A stretch of 64,000 bases of DNA from Lentisphaerae bacterium GWF2_44_16 (GTDB taxonomy: Bacteria; Verrucomicrobiota; Lentisphaeria; Victivallales; GWF2-45-14): the NCBI GenBank assembly GCA_001803225.1, contig MHBF01000078.1, positions 1 through 64,000 on the forward strand, written 5' to 3'. A program made the translations under genes and the position numbers. The notes under the pieces were generated by a model. The model did not search any database and had not been told where the DNA came from. It saw only the letters and a program-made list of their open reading frames with translations. Below are positions 1 to 8,704 of this stretch, one piece after another; the first letter of the stretch is position 1, and every line of letters begins with the position of its first letter.

Positions 1-173
1 TGATTATTTTCGCAAATATCAATTTAGTCTCGGATGCACTTTTATTAAAATCATTATTTCAGAACAACTTTTGCGACATTAACTATTTTTGCGACTTAAA
101 ATTAGGACTAAACGCAAGTTTCCTTGCCATTTCTTCTACTTTTTGCCATTCTTTTTTAGATATTTTCATTGTT

Positions 174-413
174 CTATGCAAAGTTCTCACGAAGTTTAGC
201 TGGGTCTAGCTCCTGTGCAGGCGGAAGGGGTTCGAACAAAAATTCAGGTAATAATATAAAGTTCCGGGGATTAGTTCCGGATATCCGACCCCGCTCGTTG
301 ATTTGCAACATGGTTGTCATTAAATAGTTCCGTATTTTATTAAACGTTGATTTGAAATACAAAACATCACTGTCGCACTTGTATTTTGAATTAACGCGTC
401 CACGGGCTGTAAC
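174..413 (-). pseudogene. C-terminal remnant of an unrecognised protein, 3' of tRNA-Ser
   Basis: On the minus strand a frame stays open from just after a TGA (414-416) to a TAG at 174, about 80 codons, with no ATG in the first third. Its composition looks protein-like (motifs RGRVNSKYKC, ERGRISGTNPRN, then a proline-rich end EPLPPAQELD). A TTG at 360 could give a 62-residue product, but no ribosome binding site is visible. A second short reading frame, 169 down to 83 (28 codons, beginning MKISKKEWQK), follows directly. I do not recognise the family. Its place 30 bases past the 3' end of tRNA-Ser, together with the truncated look, suggests a decayed insertion. It could also be a genuine small gene. 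Confidence 0.35.
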
Positions 414-442
414 TCATTGATATAGAACCGGTTAAATAAAAT

Positions 443-531
443 TGGCGGAGGGAGTGGGATTCGAACCCACGGTACCTTGACGGTACTTCGGTTTTCAAGA
501 CCGATGCCTTAAACCACTCAACCATCCCTCC
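443..531 (-). tRNA. tRNA-Ser (anticodon UGA)
   Basis: Class II tRNA read on the minus strand. The acceptor stem GGAGGGA pairs with TCCCTCC, followed by discriminator G and an encoded CCA (443-445). The anticodon loop CTTGAAA gives UGA. There is a long serine-type variable arm and a T arm GTGGG-TTCGAAT-CCCAC. Confidence 0.97.
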
Positions 532-598
532 GCAAAGATAAAAAAGAAGAGTCCATTAAAATTGGCTGGTTTTGCTTTTTTTCAAGAGTATAAGCAAA

Positions 599-2512
599 TT
601 ATTTTACAACTTCAACTTCCTTTTCAATGCCCGTAACCATCAGTGATGCTAATTTCTTAGAAAAATTAAGCGGATCGGGTATGGCGTTGCCTTCCGTCAA
701 TAGAGCCTGGTCATAGAGCATGTCGGCAAACTCGGAAAGTTTCGGGTTCGCGGGATTTTTATCATAGAGTTTCTGAAACGCGTTAATAAGCGGGTGTTCC
801 GGGTTCAGCTCAAGGATGCGCTTTGTCTGGGGCATCTGCTGTTTCATGGCTTTGAAAATCCTTTCCATGTGCGCGCTGGGATCAAATTCATCGCTGACAA
901 GACAGCAGGCGCTTTCCGTAAGGCGTTTGGAGAAACGGACATTTTTGACTTTTTCAGTCAGTTCCTTCTTCAGGAATTCGATAAGGTTTTTATGTTCCTT
1001 GTCAGCCTTTTCCGTTTTTTCTTCGGCTTCTTTCTTAGACTCATCATCAAGTTCGATATCGCCTTTGCCGACAGATTTAAGTTTTTTACCGCTGTATTCG
1101 GGAATACTTTGTACAACCCATTCGTCAATGGGGTCGATCATGAAAATTACGTCATAACCTTTGCTTTTCAGAAATTCCAGATGAGGAGAATTTTCGAGCA
1201 TGGCCCTGCTTTCGCCGGTAACGTAGTATATGTCTTTCTGCAGGGGCGGCATGGCATCGAGATATTCCTTCAATGTAATGAGTTTGCCGTCGGTGTTCTT
1301 CATCGTTTCAAACATCAGGAGTTCAAGGATTTTGTCCTTATTGGCATGGTCGGTGGCGACGCCTTCTTTCAGGACTTTGCCGAATTCCTTATAGAAGGTG
1401 AGGTATTTATCCTTGTCGTTTTCCTGAAGTTTTTTGAGTTCAGCGAGTACTTTTCTGACGATGTTTTTCTGTATTTTGAGTATCTGCGCGTTTTCCTGAA
1501 GTATTTCTCTTGATACGTTGAGGGGAAGGTCACTGGAATCCACAACGCCTTTCAGGAAACGCAGATATTCAGGAATGAGATTGGAGCATTCATCGGATAT
1601 AAAAACCCTTCGGATATAAAGATGGAGGGTTTTCTTTCTCTGGTCGGGCATCATGAAAAGATCAAAAGGGGCCTGAGACGGGAGGAAGAGGAGGGCTTTG
1701 AATTCACTTGTTCCTTCCGCGGAGAAATGGATATTCAGGAGCGGTTCTCCGCCGAAATGGGAAATGTGGGAATAGAAATTCTTATAATCCTCTTCTTTCA
1801 ATTCTTCAGGAGAACGGAGCCAGATGGCTTTCTGAGAATTCAGAATTTCAAGCTCGGTGCTTTCGGAACCATCGCTCTTTTTCTTTTCCGCCGGGGTTTT
1901 AATGGGATATTCGATGAAGTCGGAATATTTTTTTACTATTTCCTTTATTTTCCATGTTTCAAGGTAGGATTTAGCATCGGCTTTCAGGTGCAGGGTTATA
2001 GTTGTGCCCTGTTCTGTTGCGGATGATTTGTCGAGGGTATAATCTTCCTGGCCCTTTGATTCCCATCTTACGGCGGGAGAAGACGGGCCGGCCTTTCTAG
2101 TTACGAGTTCGACTTTGTCCGCGACCATGAAGGCTGAATAAAAGCCGACACCGAACTGGCCGATAAGGTCAGGAAGGTTTTTCATTTCTTTTTCCTGATG
2201 TGCCGCCAGGAAAGCCTTTGTGCCTGATTTCGCGATAGTGCCTATATTGTTTATGACTTCATCCATTGTCATCCCAATGCCGTTATCGGAAATCTGAAGG
2301 GTGCCTTTGTCTTTATCGGGAGTAATTTTTATTTCCCAGTCTGCCGACACGCTCTGATTGGTGAGCGCTTCGAAACGGGCTTTGTCGATAGCGTCTGACG
2401 CGTTTGCAATCAGTTCGCGCAGGAAAATATCCTTATTGGAATAAAGCGAGTGCACCATCAGGTCAAGAAGGTGCTGTACTTCAGTTTTAAATTTTTCGGT
2501 TTTCACTGTCAT
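599..2512 (-). CDS. htpG: Molecular chaperone HtpG (Hsp90 family)
   Basis: Cytosolic ATP-driven chaperone, 637 residues, a normal length for bacterial Hsp90. The N-terminal GHKL ATPase domain is intact: E33 and N37 in LRELIANASD, the DNGIGM motif at 76-81 and the GQFGVGF lid motif at 118-124. The middle domain carries the catalytic-loop arginine in LPLNVSREILQ. A charged linker (EEKTEKADKEHKN) precedes the C-terminal dimerisation domain. The start is supported by an AAGGAG site nine bases upstream of the ATG. It is monocistronic: tRNA-Ser lies downstream and a Ppx-like gene ends 82 bases upstream on the same strand. No CIRCE-like inverted repeat was seen in the short upstream gap. Confidence 0.97.
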   Translation of the reverse strand: MTVKTEKFKTEVQHLLDLMVHSLYSNKDIFLRELIANASDAIDKARFEALTNQSVSADWEIKITPDKDKGTLQISDNGIGMTMDEVINNIGTIAKSGTKAFLAAHQEKEMKNLPDLIGQFGVGFYSAFMVADKVELVTRKAGPSSPAVRWESKGQEDYTLDKSSATEQGTTITLHLKADAKSYLETWKIKEIVKKYSDFIEYPIKTPAEKKKSDGSESTELEILNSQKAIWLRSPEELKEEDYKNFYSHISHFGGEPLLNIHFSAEGTSEFKALLFLPSQAPFDLFMMPDQRKKTLHLYIRRVFISDECSNLIPEYLRFLKGVVDSSDLPLNVSREILQENAQILKIQKNIVRKVLAELKKLQENDKDKYLTFYKEFGKVLKEGVATDHANKDKILELLMFETMKNTDGKLITLKEYLDAMPPLQKDIYYVTGESRAMLENSPHLEFLKSKGYDVIFMIDPIDEWVVQSIPEYSGKKLKSVGKGDIELDDESKKEAEEKTEKADKEHKNLIEFLKKELTEKVKNVRFSKRLTESACCLVSDEFDPSAHMERIFKAMKQQMPQTKRILELNPEHPLINAFQKLYDKNPANPKLSEFADMLYDQALLTEGNAIPDPLNFSKKLASLMVTGIEKEVEVVK

Positions 2513-2594
2513 TGAATTTACTCCTTATTTTTATATAAAAATTTTATTTTTTTTTGAATTTTCCGGCGATGAAACTGCTTTTGAAGAGAGCGTT

Positions 2595-3545
2595 TTATCT
2601 TTCGATAAAGTACTTGATAATCCCCATACGTAAGCCATTCACGGTAATTGTGTATTCATCGAGGTTAAAAGTCTGAAGAGTTGAATGGAGAGAGAGTAAG
2701 CCTGCGGGCATTATTTCAGCTCTGCCGATTTCCATGCCCGGGACATTGATGCGCTCTCCATTTTTCATTTTAAAAAGAGTTTTAAAAACAGACATGGTAT
2801 TTTTAACGTTACTCTTTGTGAAGTTAATCTGTTTGTAATCGTAAACGAATTGTTTTTTAATGATTGCGGCGTAAGTTACCGCGACGCCGCCGCTGACTAT
2901 GACCAGGGGGTTATTTTGCTTGATCCACGCGCTAATCTCAGGGGATACTTTATTGAGTTCCTTTTTTATATGAGAAAGAGCGGGAAGGACGGGATTGGAT
3001 TTCAGAAAACCCTTATTTTGGGAAGCCTGATCGAGGATTTCATTGATACGGAAACAACCTATATCAAAACTGTATGTGCCTTCAATGGATGTTTTGGAGC
3101 CAAAGGCTATTTCAGAACTGCCTTCCTCAATATTTATGAGAAATATCGGCCTGGGGGTATCAATATCGAGAGTCGCGCCTATGAATGAAAATTTAGCCTC
3201 TTCTTTTCCGCTCAATACCTGAGGATATATTTTCAGGGACTGGAAGCATTTCACCAGGAATTTGCTTCTGTTTTCGGCGCTTCTGACAACGCTTGAGGCT
3301 GTTACTATCAGGTTTTGGGCGCCTTCTTTAAGGGCTATTGACTGCATTTCTTTTGCGGCTTTTACAGTGCGTGTTATAGCTTCTTCGAGAAGAACGCCTG
3401 TTTTCAGGAGTTTTTCGCAGAGCTTTGTTATGGCTACGAACTCGTGTATAGGCTCAATTCTGCCATCCTGAAAATACTTGGCAACCAGAAGCAGTACGGC
3501 ATCGGGTCCTATATCGAGTACAGAAATTATTCTTTCTTGTGACAT
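2595..3545 (-). CDS. Ppx/GppA-family phosphatase-like protein
   Basis: A 316-residue protein with the two-lobed ASKHA fold of exopolyphosphatase/pppGpp phosphatase. Recognisable elements are the N-terminal strand-loop (SVLDIGPDAVLLLVA), the family motif VLSGKEEAKFSFIGA, the second nucleotide-loop region (NIEEGSSEIAFG), a VSGGVAV segment and the C-terminal RAEIMPAGLLSL block. It is the short single-module form without an HD domain. The phosphate-binding loops are degenerate: family members usually have a DIGGGSTE-type sequence where this one has IEEGSSE, and DIGSNS where this has DIGPDA. Activity is therefore uncertain and a regulatory role is possible. No clear ribosome binding site precedes the ATG. 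Confidence 0.75.
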   Translation of the reverse strand: MSQERIISVLDIGPDAVLLLVAKYFQDGRIEPIHEFVAITKLCEKLLKTGVLLEEAITRTVKAAKEMQSIALKEGAQNLIVTASSVVRSAENRSKFLVKCFQSLKIYPQVLSGKEEAKFSFIGATLDIDTPRPIFLINIEEGSSEIAFGSKTSIEGTYSFDIGCFRINEILDQASQNKGFLKSNPVLPALSHIKKELNKVSPEISAWIKQNNPLVIVSGGVAVTYAAIIKKQFVYDYKQINFTKSNVKNTMSVFKTLFKMKNGERINVPGMEIGRAEIMPAGLLSLHSTLQTFNLDEYTITVNGLRMGIIKYFIER

Positions 3546-3767
3546 TATATATTAAAATATTGAAATTATTAACGCTTACAAAGGCATAATAAAATAACAT
3601 TTATTAACTTATCATGGAAATGCGAATTTTTAAATGGCGGATATTCATTTTTTTGATTTTATTTTCAGAGAAAATTCTTAGATGAATTTGCAACGCAGGG
3701 CCAATATAAGTAAACCGTAGAAATAACAGGCAACTTTGCGGCCCCTAAGGATAAATTTTTGTTTTTA

Positions 3768-4547
3768 CTAATAGGAATAAAAAGCTTCCATTACCCCGTC
3801 GCTGTATTTGCCGTTTCCAATATGCCCGCCTTTTTTAATAACACATTTCTTTACTTCATCAGAGGCATTTGAAGGACAAACACTGTATACTGAGTATTTT
3901 TCCGACATCATGGCAATATCCGCCTTCTCATCCCCCGCGGTCAATATCTCATTGGCTTTTATGCCTGTCAATCTCATGACTTCCCTGACCGCAAGGCCCT
4001 TATTCAAAAAAGACGGTCTGGCGCTGACGGAGTTTTCAGTCGCAATTATCTCTATCTCGTCATATTTTTCTTTTTCCGACAGAATGAAATCATTTAAAGC
4101 CGCTCCCTGTCCGGCAGGGAGAATTACCTGAAACAAATGACCGTAATGGAAAACTTTTTCAATCGGAAAGGACGTTATTATCTTCTTAAACAGAACGTCC
4201 ATGTATTTTTCTCTGATATATTTTATTTTGTCATCATTTTTTTTGAGATAGTTTTTTAACGGGACAGCATCAGTTTCAGTATCTTCCGCGATTGTCCGTC
4301 CAAATTCTCCCATATAAAATAATGGATGGCTCTTTACCCGGCTTTGCCTTACAAGCTCCCATTGCCCATGAGGGTCCCAGGTCGTATTAATCGCCCAATT
4401 GCAGCCGTTGCAATATAAATCATCAAGAAATTTACAAAACTTGTCGGGGAATCTTACATACGGCACATACCCGCCCAGGGCCGTATTGTCCAGGTCAAAT
4501 ATGAACAGTTTCAATTTACCGTATAATGGATGTCTATTGAATTTCAT
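3768..4547 (-). CDS. HAD-superfamily (Cof-like) phosphatase
   Basis: A 259-residue cytosolic hydrolase of the haloacid dehalogenase superfamily. Motif I is FDLDNTA, with nucleophile D18 and acid/base D20. The late lysine lies in NKGLAV near residue 172 and motif IV is GDEKAD near 198, with a C2-type cap between, as in Cof-type sugar phosphatases. The substrate cannot be read from sequence; a sugar phosphate is likely from context. It is the last gene of a minus-strand run starting at 16 kb, 13 bases after the PLC-like gene, with a weak ribosome binding site, so it probably relies on coupled translation. Confidence 0.8.
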   Translation of the reverse strand: MKFNRHPLYGKLKLFIFDLDNTALGGYVPYVRFPDKFCKFLDDLYCNGCNWAINTTWDPHGQWELVRQSRVKSHPLFYMGEFGRTIAEDTETDAVPLKNYLKKNDDKIKYIREKYMDVLFKKIITSFPIEKVFHYGHLFQVILPAGQGAALNDFILSEKEKYDEIEIIATENSVSARPSFLNKGLAVREVMRLTGIKANEILTAGDEKADIAMMSEKYSVYSVCPSNASDEVKKCVIKKGGHIGNGKYSDGVMEAFYSY

Positions 4548-4560
4548 GAAGTACGTCTTT

Positions 4561-5817
4561 CTATTTTAAGAGATATGGGCAACACCACAACGCATGATTA
4601 TTGTTGGTATTGAACATATCGCAATTTACAAGTTCAGTTATAAGTGAAAGCTCTCTTATTCCGGCAATAGACGCCGTGAAATTACAAACTCCATTGGGTG
4701 GAAGGCATATTTCTTCCTGAACAAGTTTCCCGTCTCCTATGACTTTAAATTTTACTTTGGTTTTGGCGCCGAGCCTGGAATGCATTCCCGCCAACGAACT
4801 TAAAGAATTATATACATGTTCGGGCAGGATATAATCAATTCTGAAAGGGGCACCTGTCGCAATGCCCTTTTTAAATTTTTTCACGGTTCCGTCCATGTTC
4901 AGCGTAAGGCTGTCCCTCCTGAAAATGGCTTTTGAGGTATCACCGTATGTCGCAAAATACCATTTTCTTATGGGTCTGTAAAAATATGGCGCCGGCCCCC
5001 AGCCGCTCCTCCTGACTGGAGTTATATCGGAAAGCGGCACCTTCTCAAGTTTTTTTCTTTCCGCATCCTTTATTTTGGCGTAGACAGTGGAATATACTGA
5101 ATAAATAATGTCCGAGATAATTTGGGCCGGAAGCTTCCCTGATTCTGAAAGTATTTCTTTGCGTTTTTGCTCCTTGTTTCTATAAAACGCATCAAGCACG
5201 GGTATAATCAATGAAACCGAATATTCTATTGCGTCTGAGACTTTCTCAAAAATATTCATTGCCATTTCTTCCGGGTTCAGCCCTAAAAGCGAAGGTTTGT
5301 GTTTTATTCTGAAAGGAACCCAGCCATTCTCAAGTAAAGCATGCGTTACCATACCACGTTTCGAGGGAGGCGGCGGATAGATCATGTTTATAAGCCGCAT
5401 ATCCATGCTGATATCCACGCCTACGGAATGGGCAGGCACACAGGCGTCCTCAATAAAATGAGCAAGCACACCGTAATATTTGGCAAGATCAACGATGCGG
5501 TTTTTTTGAAGACAATCTATCATGACCGAGATATAGTATTCAAATCTTTTTCTCAAGTCAAGCTGGCTTTCATGAATGAACCAGTCAATTCCCGGGGCGT
5601 CTTTCTGGAATTTCCAGAAGTTGAAATTCTCCACGGAAAGCCGTCCGTCCGGCAATCTGACATAGGGTTCAATATCTTTTTCAAGGTATCTGTCTCCGTA
5701 GATGCAATATTCCCTGTAAAAATTTTCAAGCTCCTTTCCCATGTGTTTTTTAATCCACAACGGTAGATTTTCAACGGCTGCCTTGCTTATAAAACTGTGA
5801 CCTTCATCCCCTGGCAT
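4561..5817 (-). CDS. Zinc-dependent phospholipase C / S1-P1 nuclease-fold protein
   Basis: 418 residues. The N-terminal half carries the metal ligand pattern of the alpha-helical zinc-dependent phospholipase C/S1-P1 nuclease fold: H7 in DEGHSFI, D78 and H82 in GIDWFIHES, then H120, D124 and H130 in AHFIEDACVPAH. The C-terminal ~150 residues are beta-rich and unrecognised. No signal peptide is visible although the fold is usually exported, which is odd. The start is supported by CCAGGAG seven bases before the ATG. It lies between UroD-like and HAD genes in the same operon. A lipase, nuclease or a non-enzymatic role are all possible. Confidence 0.6.
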   Translation of the reverse strand: MPGDEGHSFISKAAVENLPLWIKKHMGKELENFYREYCIYGDRYLEKDIEPYVRLPDGRLSVENFNFWKFQKDAPGIDWFIHESQLDLRKRFEYYISVMIDCLQKNRIVDLAKYYGVLAHFIEDACVPAHSVGVDISMDMRLINMIYPPPPSKRGMVTHALLENGWVPFRIKHKPSLLGLNPEEMAMNIFEKVSDAIEYSVSLIIPVLDAFYRNKEQKRKEILSESGKLPAQIISDIIYSVYSTVYAKIKDAERKKLEKVPLSDITPVRRSGWGPAPYFYRPIRKWYFATYGDTSKAIFRRDSLTLNMDGTVKKFKKGIATGAPFRIDYILPEHVYNSLSSLAGMHSRLGAKTKVKFKVIGDGKLVQEEICLPPNGVCNFTASIAGIRELSLITELVNCDMFNTNNNHALWCCPYLLK

Positions 5818-5833
5818 TTTGTACTCCTGGCTA

Positions 5834-6961
5834 TTAATTGAAAGAGTTGATTATTTCCAGTGTTTTCCTGACATAAAACCTGTAATTGTTCAAAGGCGTT
5901 CCATTGGGTACGCGGTGATCGAGGCTGAACATGCAGGCCCCTGTTTTAATCATTGGCGGCAATTTATATTCCAATTCAGATATTATGTCGCTGGTAGTGC
6001 CTGTCAGCGCAAATTTATCTATTCCGCCCATTATGCCGAGGGCTTTTCCAAATTTTTCACGGACTTTCACTATATCCATTCCGGCAGCAGCTTCAAAAGG
6101 CGAAAGTATATTGACACCACCATCTATAAACGATGCTATGACCGTGTTTATGTTTCCATCTGTGTCAACACTGAAAAGGCGCGAACCATTATCTTTCATG
6201 CAGGAAGTTATCCTGTGATAGTACGGTACCAGAAAATCCTTCATAAGTTCCGGTCCTATCAGTGAACCGCTTTTTCCGGCAAGGTCTTCATGAAACATCG
6301 CTTCATCAATCTTAATATGCGGTATTAATTTTTCGAGTATTTTCATGATGGTGTCGCTTATAGTCATCTGTATATCATATATCAGCTCGGGCTGGTCGTA
6401 ATAGGCATAACAAAGTTCTTCCTCCCCGAGAAGTTGCCTGGGTTCGTCAAAGGCGCCGGGAACTGAAAACATTATTACATTTCCTGAAGACAGGTTATGG
6501 ATGGCATCTTCCAGCCAGTTTTTCCTGAAGCGGTCCTCTGTAAACTCATAGTGTTTCTTTATTCTAAGCCAGTCATCCATGTTTTTCACGGGATAAGTCA
6601 TGGGCAGAGGGATTGTCGCGCTGGATTTGCAGAGCTTCATTTTTCTGCCCATCCGGTCGTTGAAAACTATTTCCTCGTCATTTTCATAGATGACTTCCTC
6701 TTCATTTCCTCCATGCCATCCTGCATTTACGTTTATATAATATCTCAGCGGATGACGGAATGTGAAAGCGGAGAGATTGAGTTCCTCCTCTGTTGCCCCC
6801 TGGGCTATCCATTCTTCTGCAAGTCCCGGCATAAGTCCGAAAAACTGGGTGAAAAGAGGCTTTCCACCGCTTTGGAAAGTCATATAATCAAGATATTCTT
6901 CCCGGTTAACGGTTTTAATTCTCTTAACGGATATATATTTTTTAGTAAAATTTACTTTCAT
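5834..6961 (-). CDS. Uroporphyrinogen decarboxylase-like (methyltransferase-type) protein
   Basis: About 375 residues of the UroD/MtaA TIM-barrel family. Features include the HEDLAGKSGSLIGPELMKDFLVPYY segment in two family blocks, the NILSPFEAAAGMD block and the C-terminal DHRVPNGTPLNNYRFYV block. These non-haem UroD relatives are frequent in sugar-use clusters of PVC bacteria, where the substrate is unknown. The start was set at 6961 because a GGCGGGAG site lies just before that ATG and because the longer frame (to 7015) would run into the upstream isomerase gene. It is 16 bases downstream of that isomerase. Confidence 0.8.
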   Translation of the reverse strand: MKVNFTKKYISVKRIKTVNREEYLDYMTFQSGGKPLFTQFFGLMPGLAEEWIAQGATEEELNLSAFTFRHPLRYYINVNAGWHGGNEEEVIYENDEEIVFNDRMGRKMKLCKSSATIPLPMTYPVKNMDDWLRIKKHYEFTEDRFRKNWLEDAIHNLSSGNVIMFSVPGAFDEPRQLLGEEELCYAYYDQPELIYDIQMTISDTIMKILEKLIPHIKIDEAMFHEDLAGKSGSLIGPELMKDFLVPYYHRITSCMKDNGSRLFSVDTDGNINTVIASFIDGGVNILSPFEAAAGMDIVKVREKFGKALGIMGGIDKFALTGTTSDIISELEYKLPPMIKTGACMFSLDHRVPNGTPLNNYRFYVRKTLEIINSFN

Positions 6962-6977
6962 TGTTCTCCCGCCTGTC

Positions 6978-7850
6978 TCAAAACTTTTTTTCCAGAAATT
7001 CTGAAAGGTATTCATGCGCGAATTTTATTTTTTTCTCTCTTATGGGAAGAGGGGCGGACATTGCGCCTTCCTTCGGTATTTCAAGATTAAAACCCCCGTT
7101 ATAGCTGATTTTATCCAGAGCATCTCTTACGGAAAACCAATCTATCCATCCGTCGCCATCATAGGCAAATAGAGGCATCAGGTGCAGGTCAAGATATTTG
7201 CCTTCAAGACTGTCGGATATATGTGTCGCAATAAGTTTATCTCCTGCTTTCATTATGAATCTTGATATGTTCTGATTTGAAACCTGCAGGTGTGATGTGT
7301 CCATGCATATTCCGAAGCGCTCTGAATCCAGTGCGTCCATCAATTCAAGCAACTCTTCGGCGGAATAAAAACAATTACAGTCGGAAGGCATATTTTCCAG
7401 AGCTATTTTAACTCCATATTTCTCCAGCGAATTTATCATGGCTTTATAAAAACATATATTATTCTTCATCAATAACTGATACTGACTGATAGAAGTTTTT
7501 CTGAATTTTCCATTAACCTTTTCAGGACAAATCGGGTGCATCACTATTATTTCTATGCCCAGTTCAGATGCTATTTTTATTTCCTTTTTACAAAGTTCAA
7601 TCTGTTTATCCCAGTCATGCGAGTTTTTTTCAAGGTATGCCCCGAAATACCCGTGAAGCTGGTAAATTTTAATGCCGAGCTTTTCACAAAGCGATTTTAT
7701 TTTGAGGATTTTTCCGGGAGTATTTCCATTCTTCATGAAATGCTTGAGGGAATCAAGCTCGGCGTACTTGAAACCGGCCCCTGCGATTTTTTTCAGTGCT
7801 TCGTCCAAGGGCAAGTCGGCGAAATAGTTTGTCCAGATACTTAAGAACAT
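6978..7850 (-). CDS. Sugar phosphate isomerase/epimerase (AP-endonuclease-2 fold)
   Basis: About 290 residues of the xylose-isomerase-like TIM-barrel family. Typical blocks are YAELDSL, the metal-ligand regions IIVMHPICP, KIALENMPSDC (glutamate), GICMDTSHLQVS (aspartate and histidine), IATHISDS and the C-terminal FNLEIPKEG (glutamate). Such proteins act as isomerases, epimerases, dehydratases or 3-keto-sugar lyases. The start at 7850 is chosen because GAAAGG lies nine bases upstream; the ATG at 7859 sits directly against the same site. It is the second of two adjacent isomerase genes and the two are clearly diverged. Confidence 0.85.
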   Translation of the reverse strand: MFLSIWTNYFADLPLDEALKKIAGAGFKYAELDSLKHFMKNGNTPGKILKIKSLCEKLGIKIYQLHGYFGAYLEKNSHDWDKQIELCKKEIKIASELGIEIIVMHPICPEKVNGKFRKTSISQYQLLMKNNICFYKAMINSLEKYGVKIALENMPSDCNCFYSAEELLELMDALDSERFGICMDTSHLQVSNQNISRFIMKAGDKLIATHISDSLEGKYLDLHLMPLFAYDGDGWIDWFSVRDALDKISYNGGFNLEIPKEGAMSAPLPIREKKIKFAHEYLSEFLEKKF

Positions 7851-7891
7851 TTTCTTCATCCTTTCATTTTTCACGGATACCGATATTTTCT

Positions 7892-8704
7892 TTACTGATT
7901 TATATAATTCATGCAATGGGATTTCAATTTGTATTCATGCCGCTGAACAATATCTGCGGCATCGCGAATGAAAACCAGTCCGTAAGGCCCTTTATACCCC
8001 ATCAAGAAAAGTTTACGGATGATACTGCCATAACCGACACTTCCCTTTTCCCCAATGCCCAGAGGAAGAACACAACGCTCTCCTGTATGTTGAAATTTAT
8101 CCCCGTTTCCTTCCTGGTAATCCTGGATAATAACGTATGATATTTTATTAAAGACAGACTCAATAAATTCCTCGCTTATGTTTTCTTTTTTCAACCATAA
8201 ATGTGAAGGGTCGAAATGGCAGAAAAAATTCGGGTGATCTATTTTTTTCAATGCGTCGACAGTTCCTTCTATTGTCTCCCATTCTGTCCCGATATGATTA
8301 TTCGTCCCGATTTTGATGTTCAGTTGCGCCGCGTCATCAGCGGCTTTTCTTATGAGCCTGATATTATTCCCGGAGACTTTGATTTGCCCGCATTTTATAT
8401 TTGCAGCCATCCTCAGATATTTTTTGTAGATTTCGTAACCTGCTTCATCATTCAATTTCCCTTTTCTGGCGGTAATCATTTCAACCGGAATATTATATTT
8501 TTCAGAAAGCATATTTACTTTGTCTGTGAGAACAGAGCCGCTGTCAAAACATATTTGGGAATCCCGAAGCTCAACTGATTTGAAGCCATTTTCCATGGCA
8601 TACATGAAAAAGTCTTCCAGAGGCAGGGTATTGTCGTCATACGTTCTCTCAAAAATTCTTCCGGAAAGACAGAAGTTCAGTGCTTCAAACGTTAATGATT
8701 TCAT
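7892..8704 (-). CDS. Sugar phosphate isomerase/epimerase (AP-endonuclease-2 fold)
   Basis: 270 residues, xylose-isomerase-like TIM barrel. Blocks visible are GFKSVELRDSQ, IKIGTNNHIG (in place of the usual LENH), FFCHFDPSHLWL (aspartate-histidine metal site) and YVIIQDYQEG. The start at 8704 is fixed by a GGGAGG site eight bases upstream. This gives a 20-base overlap with the preceding Gfo/Idh gene, a sign of translational coupling. The upstream-extended frame has no ribosome binding site. The Gfo/Idh partner suggests a shared keto-sugar pathway. Confidence 0.82.
   Translation of the reverse strand: MKSLTFEALNFCLSGRIFERTYDDNTLPLEDFFMYAMENGFKSVELRDSQICFDSGSVLTDKVNMLSEKYNIPVEMITARKGKLNDEAGYEIYKKYLRMAANIKCGQIKVSGNNIRLIRKAADDAAQLNIKIGTNNHIGTEWETIEGTVDALKKIDHPNFFCHFDPSHLWLKKENISEEFIESVFNKISYVIIQDYQEGNGDKFQHTGERCVLPLGIGEKGSVGYGSIIRKLFLMGYKGPYGLVFIRDAADIVQRHEYKLKSHCMNYINQ

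Noticed and set aside
794-1513. A 239-codon plus-strand frame
   Set aside because: Antisense shadow of htpG, phenylalanine-rich, with no recognisable domain.
6962-7015. Upstream extension of the UroD-like gene
   Set aside because: It overlaps the upstream isomerase gene and lacks a ribosome binding site, while the inner ATG at 6961 has GGCGGGAG before it.
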